Part shown: piece by piece, positions 8,326 through 16,964 of the stretch
How the letters are laid out: each line of letters opens with the position of its first letter
Numbering within the stretch: position 1 is the stretch's first letter
DNA from: Halostella limicola
Lineage (GTDB): Archaea > Halobacteriota > Halobacteria > Halobacteriales > Natronoarchaeaceae
Direction: 5' to 3'
Length of the DNA stretch: 64,000 bases
NCBI RefSeq assembly: GCF_003675875.1
Contig: NZ_RCDI01000003.1
Location: forward strand, 496,001-560,000
Notes under the pieces: generated by a model
What the model was told of the DNA's origin: nothing
Seen by the model: the letters and a program-made list of their open reading frames with translations, nothing else
Database searches by the model: none
Made by a program: the position numbers and the translations under genes

Positions 8326-10053
8326 ATGACCGGAAACTCTCGGAACCGCGCTCAGGCGTCCGTTGTCGCCGTCGTTCTCCTCGTCGGCGTCGTCAGCATC
8401 GGCACGCTCGGGGTTCTGTTGTTCGGCGGGGCCGTGGTCGACCAGCAGAAAGACGCCGCGGAGGAGGAGCGCGTCGAGCAGTCGTTCAGGGTGCTCGACA
8501 GCAACGTCGAAAGGGTCGCCGCGGGCGAGTACGACGACAGGGCGACCGTCGACCTCGACGTCGGGGGGACCGACGGCGCCGTCCGGCGTGGCGACACCGG
8601 TCGGGTCGTCATCCGGACGAGCGACCGCGGCGAACTCGTCAACCGGTCTATCGGGTCCATCGAGTACGAGAACGGGGGCCACAGCGTCGCCTACCAGAAC
8701 GGCGGAGTCTGGCGCGGAACGGGCAACGACACGACGATGATCAGTCGCCCGGACCTCACCTACGACGTGTCCCGGTACGACGAGAACCCGACGCTGACCG
8801 TCCCGATCGTCGACCTGCAGGGCGACAGGCGGCTCTCGTCCGGGGAACTGACGCTCGGCAACGAGGGGTCGACCTCCAGGATCGAGAACACCTCGGTGGT
8901 CGAGGGCGAGCTCGTCACGCTCGACGTCCGGAGCGAGTACTACGTCGGCTGGGCGGAGTACTTCCGGTCGGTGACGACCGAGGACGCGGTCGACGTCGAC
9001 CACGCGAACCGGACGACGTCCGTCGAACTCCGCTCGCCGACCGCGCAAGAGCCGGTTCGAGGCGGGGTCGTCTCCGGCGGGTCAGGGAGCGAACTGAACA
9101 TCGGCCAGGACGACACCCTCATCGACAGCTACAACTCCAGCGAGGGGCCGTACGTCGACGGAGACAACGACGCCCGGGTGATCCTCGGCGGCGACCTCAC
9201 GATGAAGCAGAACGCTCGCGTCGAGGGCGACGTGGTCGTGGGCGAGGACGCGACGTTCAAGCAGACGGCGTTCGTCGACGGGAACCTCTCCTACGGCGAC
9301 ACCCTCGACGCACAGAGCGACGACAGCCACTGGAACGGGACCGTCGACGACGAGGTGAACGTCTCCTCGCACACGGCAGTCGACGTCCTGATCGACCAGC
9401 GACGCGAGCGGCTGTCGGACCCCGCGAACAACAGCAACGACGCCGCGGCCGACATCTCCGGGGGGCAACTGACGGACTGTGACCCCGAGTGCCGACTGGA
9501 GAGCGGCTCGTACGTCCTCGACGAGATCGACCTCGAAGCGGGCGATGAACTCGTGTTCGACACCGCGGACGGCGACATCGACCTCGTCGTCAACGACAGC
9601 GTCGACCTCGCCGCCGGCGGGGGCGGCGACGACGGCGCGACGATCCGCGTCACAGACGAGTCGAACCGGGTGGACGTGTACGTCGACGGGGAGAGCGGCG
9701 ACAACCTGAACCTGAAGGGCGGAACCGACGTCACGGTGCCCAACGACCGCTCTACTGCGCTGTGGTTCTACATGAATCCCGACTCGACGGTGAACTTCAA
9801 GCAGGATACCCAGTTCGTCGGCGTGGTGTACGGCCCGGGTCCCGGTGGGAGTCCGGGGACGACGATCACGATGAAGCAAAACGCCGTCGTCCACGGCGCG
9901 TTAGTGGGCGAGGTCGACTCGCTGGAACAGAACACGACCGTCCACTACGACGAGGCCCTCGCCGCGACGGACCCCGTCGACTACGGTCACGCGGTGCCGC
10001 GCCTCACCTTCCTCTACGTCACGGTCCACGAGGTCTCCGTCGAAGCCGAATGA
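8326..10053 (+). CDS. Large type IV pilin-like surface protein with bactofilin-like repeats, paralogue of the upstream gene
   Basis: 575 residues with the same architecture as its upstream neighbour: a class III signal (RNRAQASVVAVVLLVGVV), the GSIEYENGG, GNDTTMISRPDL and SEYYVGWAEYFR blocks, and a long acidic domain. The second half contains recurring short beta units built on K/E-Q-N/T (LTMKQNARVEGDVV, ATFKQTAFVDGNL, ITMKQNAVVHGALV, SLEQNTTVHYDEA), spaced like rungs of a right-handed beta-helix as in polymer-forming bactofilin-type domains. It ends with LTFLYVTVHEVSVEAE, nearly the same ending as its paralogue. A 4-bp ATGA overlap links it to the next gene. Surface polymer or pilus-tip function is inferred. 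Confidence 0.72.
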   Translation: MTGNSRNRAQASVVAVVLLVGVVSIGTLGVLLFGGAVVDQQKDAAEEERVEQSFRVLDSNVERVAAGEYDDRATVDLDVGGTDGAVRRGDTGRVVIRTSDRGELVNRSIGSIEYENGGHSVAYQNGGVWRGTGNDTTMISRPDLTYDVSRYDENPTLTVPIVDLQGDRRLSSGELTLGNEGSTSRIENTSVVEGELVTLDVRSEYYVGWAEYFRSVTTEDAVDVDHANRTTSVELRSPTAQEPVRGGVVSGGSGSELNIGQDDTLIDSYNSSEGPYVDGDNDARVILGGDLTMKQNARVEGDVVVGEDATFKQTAFVDGNLSYGDTLDAQSDDSHWNGTVDDEVNVSSHTAVDVLIDQRRERLSDPANNSNDAAADISGGQLTDCDPECRLESGSYVLDEIDLEAGDELVFDTADGDIDLVVNDSVDLAAGGGGDDGATIRVTDESNRVDVYVDGESGDNLNLKGGTDVTVPNDRSTALWFYMNPDSTVNFKQDTQFVGVVYGPGPGGSPGTTITMKQNAVVHGALVGEVDSLEQNTTVHYDEALAATDPVDYGHAVPRLTFLYVTVHEVSVEAE

Positions 10054-10649
10054 CTGATTTGGAACCGCGACCACCTCCGCTCATGACCGACGGCGACGAG
10101 ACGCCTTCGCCCGACATCGACGACCTGCTCGACGAACTCGAGGACTTGGAGGAATCGGTCGACTCGGCGTCGGAGCGAGCGCAGGTCCGGGAGACGATGC
10201 GGCTGGCCCGGCGGGTCGACACCGGGTCGGGCGTCTTCGGCAAGGTCGTCAAGGGATTCGACCGCGGCGACGTGGCCGAGGCGCTCGTCGGGAGCGTCGT
10301 CTTCGGGATCCCGATGCTCGTCGAGGGCGGGACGCTGGAAGTCGGCGCATTCATCGCGACCCACGCGGGCTACTACCTCGCGACGCTCGCGTTCGGCGTC
10401 GCGCTGGTGATCGGCATTCTCTACGTCGCGGAGATACAGGACGTACGGGTTCACAACCCGCTGTTCGGCGTGATCCCGCGCCGCCTCGTCGGCGTCCTCG
10501 GCGTCGCCTTCAGCACGGCGCTGGCGATGATGACCGCCTGGGGCCGCGTCGACTGGGGGGAGCCGACGGTCGCGTTCTCGCAGGTGACCGTCTGTTTCGT
10601 CGCGATGGCGATCGGCGCCGCGCTCGGCGACATCCTCCCCGAGGGTTAG
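10050..10649 (+). CDS. DUF2391 family integral membrane protein
   Basis: 199 residues if started at the ATG overlapping the previous stop (10050), or 188 if started at 10083; no strong SD decides. The N-terminal 55 residues are acidic and helical (DIDDLLDELEDLEESVDS). After a basic stretch come about four hydrophobic segments: ALVGSVVFGIPMLVEGG, YLATLAFGVALVIGILYVAE, LVGVLGVAFSTALAMM and VCFVAMAIGAALGDILP. This matches the two-by-two helix pattern of DUF2391. The function is unknown. It is convergent with the lipoprotein gene, overlapping it by 4 bp. Confidence 0.75.
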   Translation: MTDLEPRPPPLMTDGDETPSPDIDDLLDELEDLEESVDSASERAQVRETMRLARRVDTGSGVFGKVVKGFDRGDVAEALVGSVVFGIPMLVEGGTLEVGAFIATHAGYYLATLAFGVALVIGILYVAEIQDVRVHNPLFGVIPRRLVGVLGVAFSTALAMMTAWGRVDWGEPTVAFSQVTVCFVAMAIGAALGDILPEG

Positions 10650-11290
10650 TGCTCGACGCCGTCGAGCAGGGTGAACACCGCCTCCTCGTCGTCGATCCGC
10701 TGGGGGTAGATGCCGATGGGGATGACGAAGTCGCCGTCGTGGTCCGTCTGGCCGACGTGGACGTACACGTCGACCGTGGTGCCGTCGAGGTCCGCCTGCC
10801 CCTCGAACTTCGAGATCTCGACCGTTTCGCCGAGCATCTCCGTTTCACGGGCGTCGACCTCCTCGCCGACGGAGAGGCCCTCGTACTTGCCCTGTACCTG
10901 CTGAACGAGTTCCCTGTTCGACATCTCGCCGACGGGGTTGAACGTCTTCCCCAGGATCTCGACCTTGGGGGTGGTGAAGGCGACGAACACTGCGGCCCGC
11001 TTCTCCATGCCGAGGATCGAGATCTTGCGCTCGTACTGGCTGATGTAGTTGACCGCTTTGATGTCGCGCTCCTGTCCCCCGCCCTCGACCGTCCGCGTCA
11101 CTTCCATCTCCTCGCTCTCCTGATCGCCGCTCTGCTGGTAGTCGGTCTCCTCCAGCGCGGCGTCGTTCACGGTAGCGGGTGAGGCCTCGAACTCCTGGGC
11201 CTCCTCGCCGGTGATGAATCCGAGACAGCCGGAACCGGCGACGACGGTCCCGCTCAGCGCAGCAGCGAACGCTCGACGTGACAGGGTCAT
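10646..11290 (-). CDS. Tat-exported lipoprotein, DUF6517 type
   Basis: 214 residues. The N-terminus has SRRAF (twin-arginine) and a hydrophobic stretch ending in the lipobox GSGCLG (Cys22), so it is probably folded in the cytoplasm, exported by Tat and anchored outside by a lipid. The mature part alternates strands with phrases such as NYISQYERKISILGMEKRAAVFVAFTTP, which I associate with the haloarchaeal DUF6517 family. No enzyme motif is visible. The gene stands alone, 127 bp downstream of cysS on the same strand. Confidence 0.75.
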   Translation of the reverse strand: MTLSRRAFAAALSGTVVAGSGCLGFITGEEAQEFEASPATVNDAALEETDYQQSGDQESEEMEVTRTVEGGGQERDIKAVNYISQYERKISILGMEKRAAVFVAFTTPKVEILGKTFNPVGEMSNRELVQQVQGKYEGLSVGEEVDARETEMLGETVEISKFEGQADLDGTTVDVYVHVGQTDHDGDFVIPIGIYPQRIDDEEAVFTLLDGVEH

Positions 11291-11417
11291 GAGTGTGGGT
11301 GTGGGTTACCGACGATGCCGTATATACTGTTTGCCATAAGAATTTAGACGGGTGTTGCTGCGCTTCAGAGCGAGGCCTCGCCGGGATCGTGGACGGAGCG
11401 CCGTTCCGGGTCGCCGG

Positions 11418-12902
11418 TCAGCGTCGGAACGACGGCCCGTCGTCGGAGTCCTCGACGGTGACGCCGAGCGCCTCCAGTTCGTCCCGGAGCTCGTCGGCGC
11501 GGTCGTAGTTGCCGGCCTCGCGCTCCCGCTCGCGGAGGTCGAGTACCAGTTCGATCGCCTCGTCGGCCAGGCGCGCGTCGCCCGACGCGGACTCGTCGCC
11601 GAAGGCGAGGCCGAGCACGTCGCCCCCGAACTCCTCGAACGCCTCGACGGCCTCGCGGAGCGAGCGGTAGTCGTACGAGTCGCGGTCGTCGACGTGGCGG
11701 TTGACGGCGCTCGCGAGTTCCAGCAGGGCGGCGAGCGCCTCGCGGGTGTTGAAGTCGTCGTTCATCGCCGCGGCGAACGACTCGCGGGCCTCGGCGACGG
11801 CGGCCCGAAGGTCGTCGTCGGCGACCTTGGTCCGGGCATCGACGCCGTCGACGGCGTCGACAGCGCGGTCGTACGCGCGGTCGAGGCGCTCCCACCGGTC
11901 GCGGGCCTCCGAGAGCGTCTCCTCGGAGAACGTCGCGCGGTTGTGGTATGCCGTCGAGAGCAGGAAGGTGCGGACGACGTTCGCCCCTTCCTCGGCGACC
12001 ATCTCCTCGACGGTGGCGAAGTTGCCCAGCGACGATGACATCTTCTCGCCGGCGGTCTCAAGCAGGCGGACGTGGACCCAGTAGCGGGCGAACTGCTCGC
12101 CGGTCGCCGCCTCGCTCTGTGCGATCTCGTTCTCGTTGTGCGGGAAGACGAGATCCTGCCCCGCGACATGGATGTCGATGGTGTCGTCGAGGTGGGTCGT
12201 GGACATGGCCGAGCACTCGATGTGCCACCCCGGCCGGCCCTCGCCCCACGGCGAGTCCCACGTCTGGGCCGTCTCGGCCGCCTCCTCGGCGGCCGCGGCG
12301 TCGTCGTGGCGGTGCTCGGCCACGTCGTCGGCGTCGAGGCCGCCGGCCTTCCAGAGCGCGAAGTCCGCGGGGTTGCGCTTCTCGCTGCGGGCGTCCTCGG
12401 CCCCCTGCGCCTCCATCTCCTCGACGTCCTGGTTCGAGAGTTTGCCGTACTCCGGGTACTCGCTGACGTCGAAGTACACCGAGCCGTCGGCCTCGTAGGC
12501 GTACCCCTTCTCGACCAGCGTCTCCACCATGTCGATGATCTCGGGCACGTGCTCCGAGACGCGGGGGTAGACGGCCGCGCGCTTGAGGTTGAGCGAGCGC
12601 ATGTCGTCGAGCGTCTCCGCGACGTAGCTCTCGGCGACGTCCGCCTCGCTGTCGCCGTCCTCGCCGACGCGGGCAGTGATCTTCTCGTTCACGTCGGTGA
12701 AGTTCTCGACGTGGCGGACGTCGTAGCCCTCGTGTTCAAGCCAGCGGTGGATGACGTCGGTGTGCGTCCACGCGCGGGCGTGACCGACGTGGGCGGGGTC
12801 GGAGACCGTCAGGCCGCAGAGGTAGAGGAGAACGGAGTCGGGGTCCTGCGGCTCGAACGGCTCCTTCTCGCCCGTCAGCGTGTTCGTCACGTGTACGGTC
12901 AT
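11418..12902 (-). CDS. cysS: Cysteinyl-tRNA synthetase
   Basis: 494 residues, class I aminoacyl-tRNA synthetase that charges tRNA-Cys. The first zinc/substrate cysteine is in LYLCGLTVSD. The HIGH box appears as HVGH (DPAHVGHARAW), the WHIECSAMS block carries further zinc ligands, and KMSSSLGN stands for the KMSKS loop. The C-terminal helical DALR-type region follows. The haloarchaeal insert around residues 160-205 is rich in Ala, Asp and Glu. The gene is monocistronic with its own promoter in the 202-bp gap shared with the divergent copper protein gene. Confidence 0.96.
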   Translation of the reverse strand: MTVHVTNTLTGEKEPFEPQDPDSVLLYLCGLTVSDPAHVGHARAWTHTDVIHRWLEHEGYDVRHVENFTDVNEKITARVGEDGDSEADVAESYVAETLDDMRSLNLKRAAVYPRVSEHVPEIIDMVETLVEKGYAYEADGSVYFDVSEYPEYGKLSNQDVEEMEAQGAEDARSEKRNPADFALWKAGGLDADDVAEHRHDDAAAAEEAAETAQTWDSPWGEGRPGWHIECSAMSTTHLDDTIDIHVAGQDLVFPHNENEIAQSEAATGEQFARYWVHVRLLETAGEKMSSSLGNFATVEEMVAEEGANVVRTFLLSTAYHNRATFSEETLSEARDRWERLDRAYDRAVDAVDGVDARTKVADDDLRAAVAEARESFAAAMNDDFNTREALAALLELASAVNRHVDDRDSYDYRSLREAVEAFEEFGGDVLGLAFGDESASGDARLADEAIELVLDLREREREAGNYDRADELRDELEALGVTVEDSDDGPSFRR

Positions 12903-13104
12903 CGGCGTTTCCTACCCGCTCACACCCTTTGTAACCGTCGGAACGGGGTCGAAACGGCGGGTTCGCCCCGGCGCTCCTGGTCGCGAACCCGGCGGCGTCC
13001 GCCGGGTAATCCCGGCTTGCGCCGCTGGCCCCCACCGTTCCCCAGACGAATCCGGGACAACTGTCTTCCCCCTTTATTCTCGCGACGCCGCCAGTACCGA
13101 GCGG

Positions 13105-13950
13105 ATGTCACCGCACGACTGGCGAGACGCCGGCGGCGACGCATCGCGACGCCAAGTTCTCAAGTACGCCGCGAGTACGGGTGCCGTCGCCGGGTTCGGA
13201 GGCACGGCGATGGCGCAGGACGACGGCGACGCGAGCGGCGAGGGTCAGGAGGACCCCGTCCACCCCGCGTTCGGGTTCGCGGCGCTCTCGGACGACGTGG
13301 AACCGCCCGTGGAGGTCGCACAGGAGGTCAGCATGGAGACCGAACCGCGCGAGGACCGCCCGAACCCGGAGTTCTACTTCGACCCGACCGGGCTGTACGT
13401 CGAACCCGGCGACACGGTGCGGTTCTCGGCGAACTCGCCGTTTCACAACGTGATGGCGTATCACCCCGGCTTCGCGCAGACCCGGCGCGTCCCGGAGGAG
13501 ACGCCGCCGATATCGTCGCCGATGTTCGCCGAGGGCGCGTACTGGCTCTACACGTTCGACCGGCCGGGCGTGTACGACCTCTACTGCGGCCCGCACGAGT
13601 TCCTGGGAATGGTCGTCCGCGTCGTGGTCGGCGAGGCGTCGGGGCCGGGAGCCGAACCCGTGCCCGAGCCCTCGTTCACCGGGGGCGGACAGGCGCCAAC
13701 GCCCGGCGGCGGAAACGAGTCCGAGGGTCCCGGCAACGCCACAGAAGCGCCCGGCAACGCGTCTGACGGCAACGAGTCCACCGCGGGCGAAGCCCCGCAG
13801 GGAGAACAAACGCTGTCGCCCCCGGCCGGTCTCGCCGCGTCTATCCTCCGGGACGACGCGCTCGCGCCGGAGAACGTGGTCGACGCGGGGACCGTCGCCT
13901 GGGACGACATCGCGGACGAGAACAAGGAGTTCTCACCCGGCGGCGAGTGA
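13105..13950 (+). CDS. Tat-exported blue copper (plastocyanin/halocyanin-like) protein
   Basis: 281 residues. ASRRQVLKYAAS followed by a hydrophobic run ending TAMAQ is a Tat signal. Residues about 80-175 form a cupredoxin domain with the type 1 copper ligands His114 (SPFHNV), Cys161, His164 and Met169 (YCGPHEFLGM). The C-terminal third is a low-complexity Gly/Asn/Ser/Glu linker with repeated GNAT/GNAS sequons, then a short conserved tail (DDALAPENVVDAGTVAWDDI). It probably carries single electrons at the cell surface. The gene is divergent from cysS; no oxidase partner is adjacent. Confidence 0.85.
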   Translation: MSPHDWRDAGGDASRRQVLKYAASTGAVAGFGGTAMAQDDGDASGEGQEDPVHPAFGFAALSDDVEPPVEVAQEVSMETEPREDRPNPEFYFDPTGLYVEPGDTVRFSANSPFHNVMAYHPGFAQTRRVPEETPPISSPMFAEGAYWLYTFDRPGVYDLYCGPHEFLGMVVRVVVGEASGPGAEPVPEPSFTGGGQAPTPGGGNESEGPGNATEAPGNASDGNESTAGEAPQGEQTLSPPAGLAASILRDDALAPENVVDAGTVAWDDIADENKEFSPGGE

Positions 13951-14310
13951 TCGCCCTCGGCCCGTCGTCGCGCTCCCGGCCGGCGGCGGGCCCCTTGGTA
14001 ATACGGGATTACCGGCTCTAGGGCGGACTTTCCGCGCCGCCCGAACCGTTCCATCGGACGTAACTGAGAGAAATCGTCGTCTACCTTTATCCACGTAACG
14101 AGCCAAGAAGGAATTGCCTCGGGGCGGGCGACTAACCCGGGCGTACCGGTCGCCACGGCGAGTAAACGACAGCGTACGAAGGTCCCCGCGGTCCCCGCCC
14201 GAGAACACCCTACCCATGATGACGCTACCGCACCGAACGCGTCGACCCGAACAGCACTCCGAACAGTTTCGAACCGCCGCACCGCCCTCCCGAGAGAGGT
14301 GGACGCCCGC
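13951..14310. other. 360-bp intergenic region with a 17-bp inverted repeat
   Basis: No convincing gene on either strand. It contains GGTAAT-acggg-ATTACC (13997-14013), a perfect 6-bp inverted repeat with a 5-bp spacer located 47 bp after the copper protein stop. A TATA-like CTTTATCC lies at about 14091-14098. The remainder is GC-rich without clear elements until the SD-like GAGAGGTG before the start at 14311. Confidence 0.5.
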
Positions 14311-14649
14311 ATGAGCGGTCGGACGATCGACCTCGCCGCCTGGTCCGCCGCGGCGGACGACGCGGACCGCCTGTTCGCCGCGCTGGAGTCCCCGCGCCGT
14401 CACGACGCCATCGCGGAACTCGCGCGGCGCGACACGCCGGCGGACCTCTCGGACCTGGCGTCGACGCTCGCCGGGTCCTCCGACCACCCCGACGAGGAGC
14501 GGGTGGCCATCCGCCTGTGGCACGTCGACCTCCCGAAGCTCGCCGACCTCGGCCTCGTCACGCTCGACTACGAGGCCCGTACCGCGGAGCTGACCCCCGA
14601 CGGTCGGCGGGCGGCATCGGTCGCTGCACGGCCCGGGACCGTTCAGTAG
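14311..14649 (+). CDS. Small winged-helix DNA-binding protein (DUF7344 type)
   Basis: 112 residues. ATG at 14311 is preceded by GAGAGGTG about 10 nt upstream; the GTG at 14299 is too close to that SD. The fold reads as a winged helix: DRLFAALESPRRHDAIAELAR (helix 1), DLSDLASTLAGSS (helix 2), VAIRLWHVDLPKLADLGLVTLD (recognition helix and wing), then ELTPDGR. This is the pattern of the many haloarchaeal DUF7344 regulators. The target is unknown. Its 3' end overlaps the convergent gene by 7 bp. Confidence 0.75.
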   Translation: MSGRTIDLAAWSAAADDADRLFAALESPRRHDAIAELARRDTPADLSDLASTLAGSSDHPDEERVAIRLWHVDLPKLADLGLVTLDYEARTAELTPDGRRAASVAARPGTVQ

Positions 14650-15137
14650 TCCCGATCCGGCACTTCTCCGAGCGCGTCCTCGACGGTCCGAACGGCGTCC
14701 GCGCTCGCGCGCCGCTCCACGACGACCAGCAGCGCGTCGTCCGCGGTCGCCGCCGCCTCGACCGTGACGCCAGTCGCGGCGAGTCGGCGGAGGACTGTCG
14801 CAAGCGCCGGTGGGTCCACGTCGCCGGTCGCGAGCACGCCCGTCAGCGACCCGCCGGTCGGCGCCATCGCGGCGTCGCCGACGACGAGCAGGGCGCTCGC
14901 AGCGTCGTCGGTGCGGCCCAGCCCGCTCTCCATGGTCACCCGGGCCGTCCGGGCGTCGGTCTCATAGGTCGGCAGCTCCTCGGCGAACCGGCGAAGCGCG
15001 GTAGCGATCGCGTCCGCGTCCCCGTCCACGTCCAGGTGGCGGGCCGCCGCGGTGTAGTTGATCACGCCGGCCCGCAGCCCGTCGAGGAGGAACGGTCGGG
15101 CTCGAACCGCCTCCCGCGTTCGTTCGGCCAGTGACAT
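14643..15137 (-). CDS. Conserved haloarchaeal protein, DUF7523 type
   Basis: 164 residues. The N-terminus SLAERTREAVRARPFLLDGLRAGVINYTAAARHLDV looks like a helix-turn-helix or regulatory helix bundle. The second half has two ACT-like strand-helix units ending with ADDALLVVVERRASADAVRTVEDAL. I recognise this as the conserved haloarchaeal DUF7523 family; its role is not known to me. The gene is divergent from cbiX (194 bp between starts), which suggests co-regulation with cobalamin or siroheme genes. Confidence 0.7.
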   Translation of the reverse strand: MSLAERTREAVRARPFLLDGLRAGVINYTAAARHLDVDGDADAIATALRRFAEELPTYETDARTARVTMESGLGRTDDAASALLVVGDAAMAPTGGSLTGVLATGDVDPPALATVLRRLAATGVTVEAAATADDALLVVVERRASADAVRTVEDALGEVPDRDY

Positions 15138-15331
15138 ACGCTACCCAGCGCACGCCCGCGAGATAAATCCGATCGCCGCCCGACCGGAGTCCGGCCTCGG
15201 ATCTCCGTAGCTCCTTCGCCTCCGGCCGACTCCGCTATCGGGTCCGATCTCCGGGAGCGAGACGATCCTTTCGCGCTTCGACAACGTTTCTTTGCGAAGT
15301 ACCTAAGTTCCGTTACTCCTTCCGGCCTAGT

Positions 15332-16204
15332 ATGCAAGCGCTGGTCATCGTGGCTCACGGCTCGCACCTGAACCCGGACTCCAGCACGCCGACCTACCGC
15401 CACGCGGACACCGTCCGCAAGACGGGCGCGTTCGACGAGGTCGTCACCGGGTTCTGGAAGGAGGAACCGCACTTCCGGGAGGTGCTTCGCACCGTCGAGA
15501 GCGACGAGGTGTACGTGGTCCCGCTGTTCATCAGCGAGGGCTACTTCACGGAGGAGGTCATCCCGCGGGAGCTCCGCGTCGACGACGACGTCGGCCTCGA
15601 CGACCCGGACCCCGGGTGGGAACCGCGCAGCGGCGCGCCCGAGGACGTGGACAAGACGGTCCACTACTGCGGTCCCGTCGGGACCCACGACGCGATGAGC
15701 GACGTCATCGTCCAGCGCGCCGAGAGCGTCACCGGGGACGCGGAGGTGGGCGAGGGATTCGGCCTCGCCGTCGTCGGTCACGGCACGGAGCGCAACGAGA
15801 ACAGCGCGAAGGCCATCGAGTACCACGCCGACCGCATCCGCGAACGCGGTCGCTTCGACGAGGTGAAGGCGCTGTTCATGGACGAGGACCCCGAGGTCGA
15901 CGACGTGACGGACTTCTTCGAGAGCGACGACGTGGTCGTCGTCCCGCTGTTCATCGCCGACGGCTACCACACCCAGGAGGACATCCCCGAGGACATGGGC
16001 CTGACCGACGACTACCGGACGGGCTGGGAGACGCCGGGCGAGGTCGACGGCCACCGCATCTGGTACTCCGGCGCGGTCGGCACCGAGGACCTCATGGCCG
16101 ACGTGGTGCTCGAACGCGCCGGGGAGGCCGGCGCGGACGTCAGCGACGCCATCGAGACGGTGCGCGAACTGACCGGCGGCGTCCGACCCCCGGCCGACGA
16201 TTAA
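15332..16204 (+). CDS. cbiX: Two-domain CbiX-type sirohydrochlorin cobalt/iron chelatase
   Basis: 290 residues with two CbiX domains in tandem. The first starts VIVAHGSHLNPDS (metal/acid-base His9) and the second LAVVGHGTERNENS (His150). Each repeats the VVPLFISEGYFTEEVIP / VVPLFIADGYHTQEDIP block, where a second histidine in domain 2 can bind metal. Chelatases of this family insert Co(II) or Fe(II) into sirohydrochlorin for cobalamin or siroheme. Two-domain forms resemble class I chelatases or the N-terminal part of Deinococcus DR2241. A DR2241-type gene lies 3.8 kb downstream. A B12-dependent mutase is encoded at 60-62 kb. Confidence 0.88.
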   Translation: MQALVIVAHGSHLNPDSSTPTYRHADTVRKTGAFDEVVTGFWKEEPHFREVLRTVESDEVYVVPLFISEGYFTEEVIPRELRVDDDVGLDDPDPGWEPRSGAPEDVDKTVHYCGPVGTHDAMSDVIVQRAESVTGDAEVGEGFGLAVVGHGTERNENSAKAIEYHADRIRERGRFDEVKALFMDEDPEVDDVTDFFESDDVVVVPLFIADGYHTQEDIPEDMGLTDDYRTGWETPGEVDGHRIWYSGAVGTEDLMADVVLERAGEAGADVSDAIETVRELTGGVRPPADD

Positions 16205-16287
16205 GACGCGACCGGTGTCGCTGTAGCCTTTTTCTCGGCGAGAAAAGACGCGTACCTTTTAATTACCGACTCCCCGTTCCCCCGGTC

Positions 16288-16653
16288 GTGAGTGAGGATT
16301 GGGACCCGGACGAGGTACTCGACCTCCTGAGCGACGAGTACGCTCGCTCAATCCTCGCGGAGACCAGTGTAGAACCAATGTCCGCGAAAACCCTGCGCGA
16401 CCGATGCGACGCGTCGCTGCCGACGGTCTACCGTCGCATCGAACGGCTGAAGGAGCACGAACTCATCGAGGAGCAGACGAAGGTGGACCCGGACGGGGGT
16501 CACCACAAGGTGTACTCCGCGACGCTGTCGTCGTTCTCGATCGAACTGGCCGACGGGGAGTACGTGGGGGAGATCGAACGCACCGACCGCGCGTCCATGC
16601 TGGACGCGGACGACACCGCGGACCGCCTCACCTACATGTGGGAGAACCTCTGA
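16288..16653 (+). CDS. Winged-helix transcriptional regulator (ArsR-like)
   Basis: 121 residues from the GTG at 16288. The helix-turn-helix is clear: PDEVLDLLSDEYARSILAET (helix 1), SAKTLRDRCDASLPTVYRRI (helices 2-3), ERLKEHELIEEQTKVDPDGG (wing). The C-terminal part is a small acidic dimer or ligand region. A TTTTAATTA element at 16257-16265 provides a TATA box about 25 bp upstream, so the transcript is essentially leaderless. It lies 2 bp before a small membrane protein gene; such regulator plus DUF7521-type pairs recur in haloarchaea and may act as a membrane sensor module. Confidence 0.85.
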   Translation: MSEDWDPDEVLDLLSDEYARSILAETSVEPMSAKTLRDRCDASLPTVYRRIERLKEHELIEEQTKVDPDGGHHKVYSATLSSFSIELADGEYVGEIERTDRASMLDADDTADRLTYMWENL

Positions 16654-16655
16654 TC

Positions 16656-16964
16656 ATGCTGGCGAACACCCCCATCGGTTGGGCGATCCTCGTCGTCTCG
16701 TTCGCCGCCACGGCCGTCGGGACGTACGTGGCCTATCAGGCGTACCGCGGCTACCGTCGCCACCAGAGCCGTCCCATGCAGTACCTCTCGATCGGCCTCG
16801 TGTTGCTGCTCGGGGTCTCGTTCGTCTCGGCGTTCTTCGGGTCGCTCCTGTTCCGCGGCGGCGTCGCCCCCTCGGAGTACCGCCGCCCGTTCACGCTACT
16901 CGTCCGGTCGTTCCAGCTCCTGGGGGTGAGCTTCATCGCCTACTCGCTGTACCGCCGCTCCTGA
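16656..16964 (+). CDS. Small three-helix membrane protein, DUF7521 type
   Basis: 102 residues with three hydrophobic segments (GWAILVVSFAATAVGTYVAY, YLSIGLVLLLGVSFVSAFFG, TLLVRSFQLLGVSFIAYSLY) separated by basic loops (YRGYRRHQSRPM). It is expected to be an integral membrane protein, translationally coupled to the regulator just upstream. I associate the pattern with DUF7521. Its 3' 69 bp overlap the end of the convergent LolA-like gene; which of the two is correctly ended is discussed there. Confidence 0.72.
   Translation: MLANTPIGWAILVVSFAATAVGTYVAYQAYRGYRRHQSRPMQYLSIGLVLLLGVSFVSAFFGSLLFRGGVAPSEYRRPFTLLVRSFQLLGVSFIAYSLYRRS

Noticed and set aside
14215-14314. Short frames starting ATGATG before the DUF7344-type gene
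   Set aside because: Arg/Pro/His-rich, no ribosome binding site, overlapping the real SD of the following gene.
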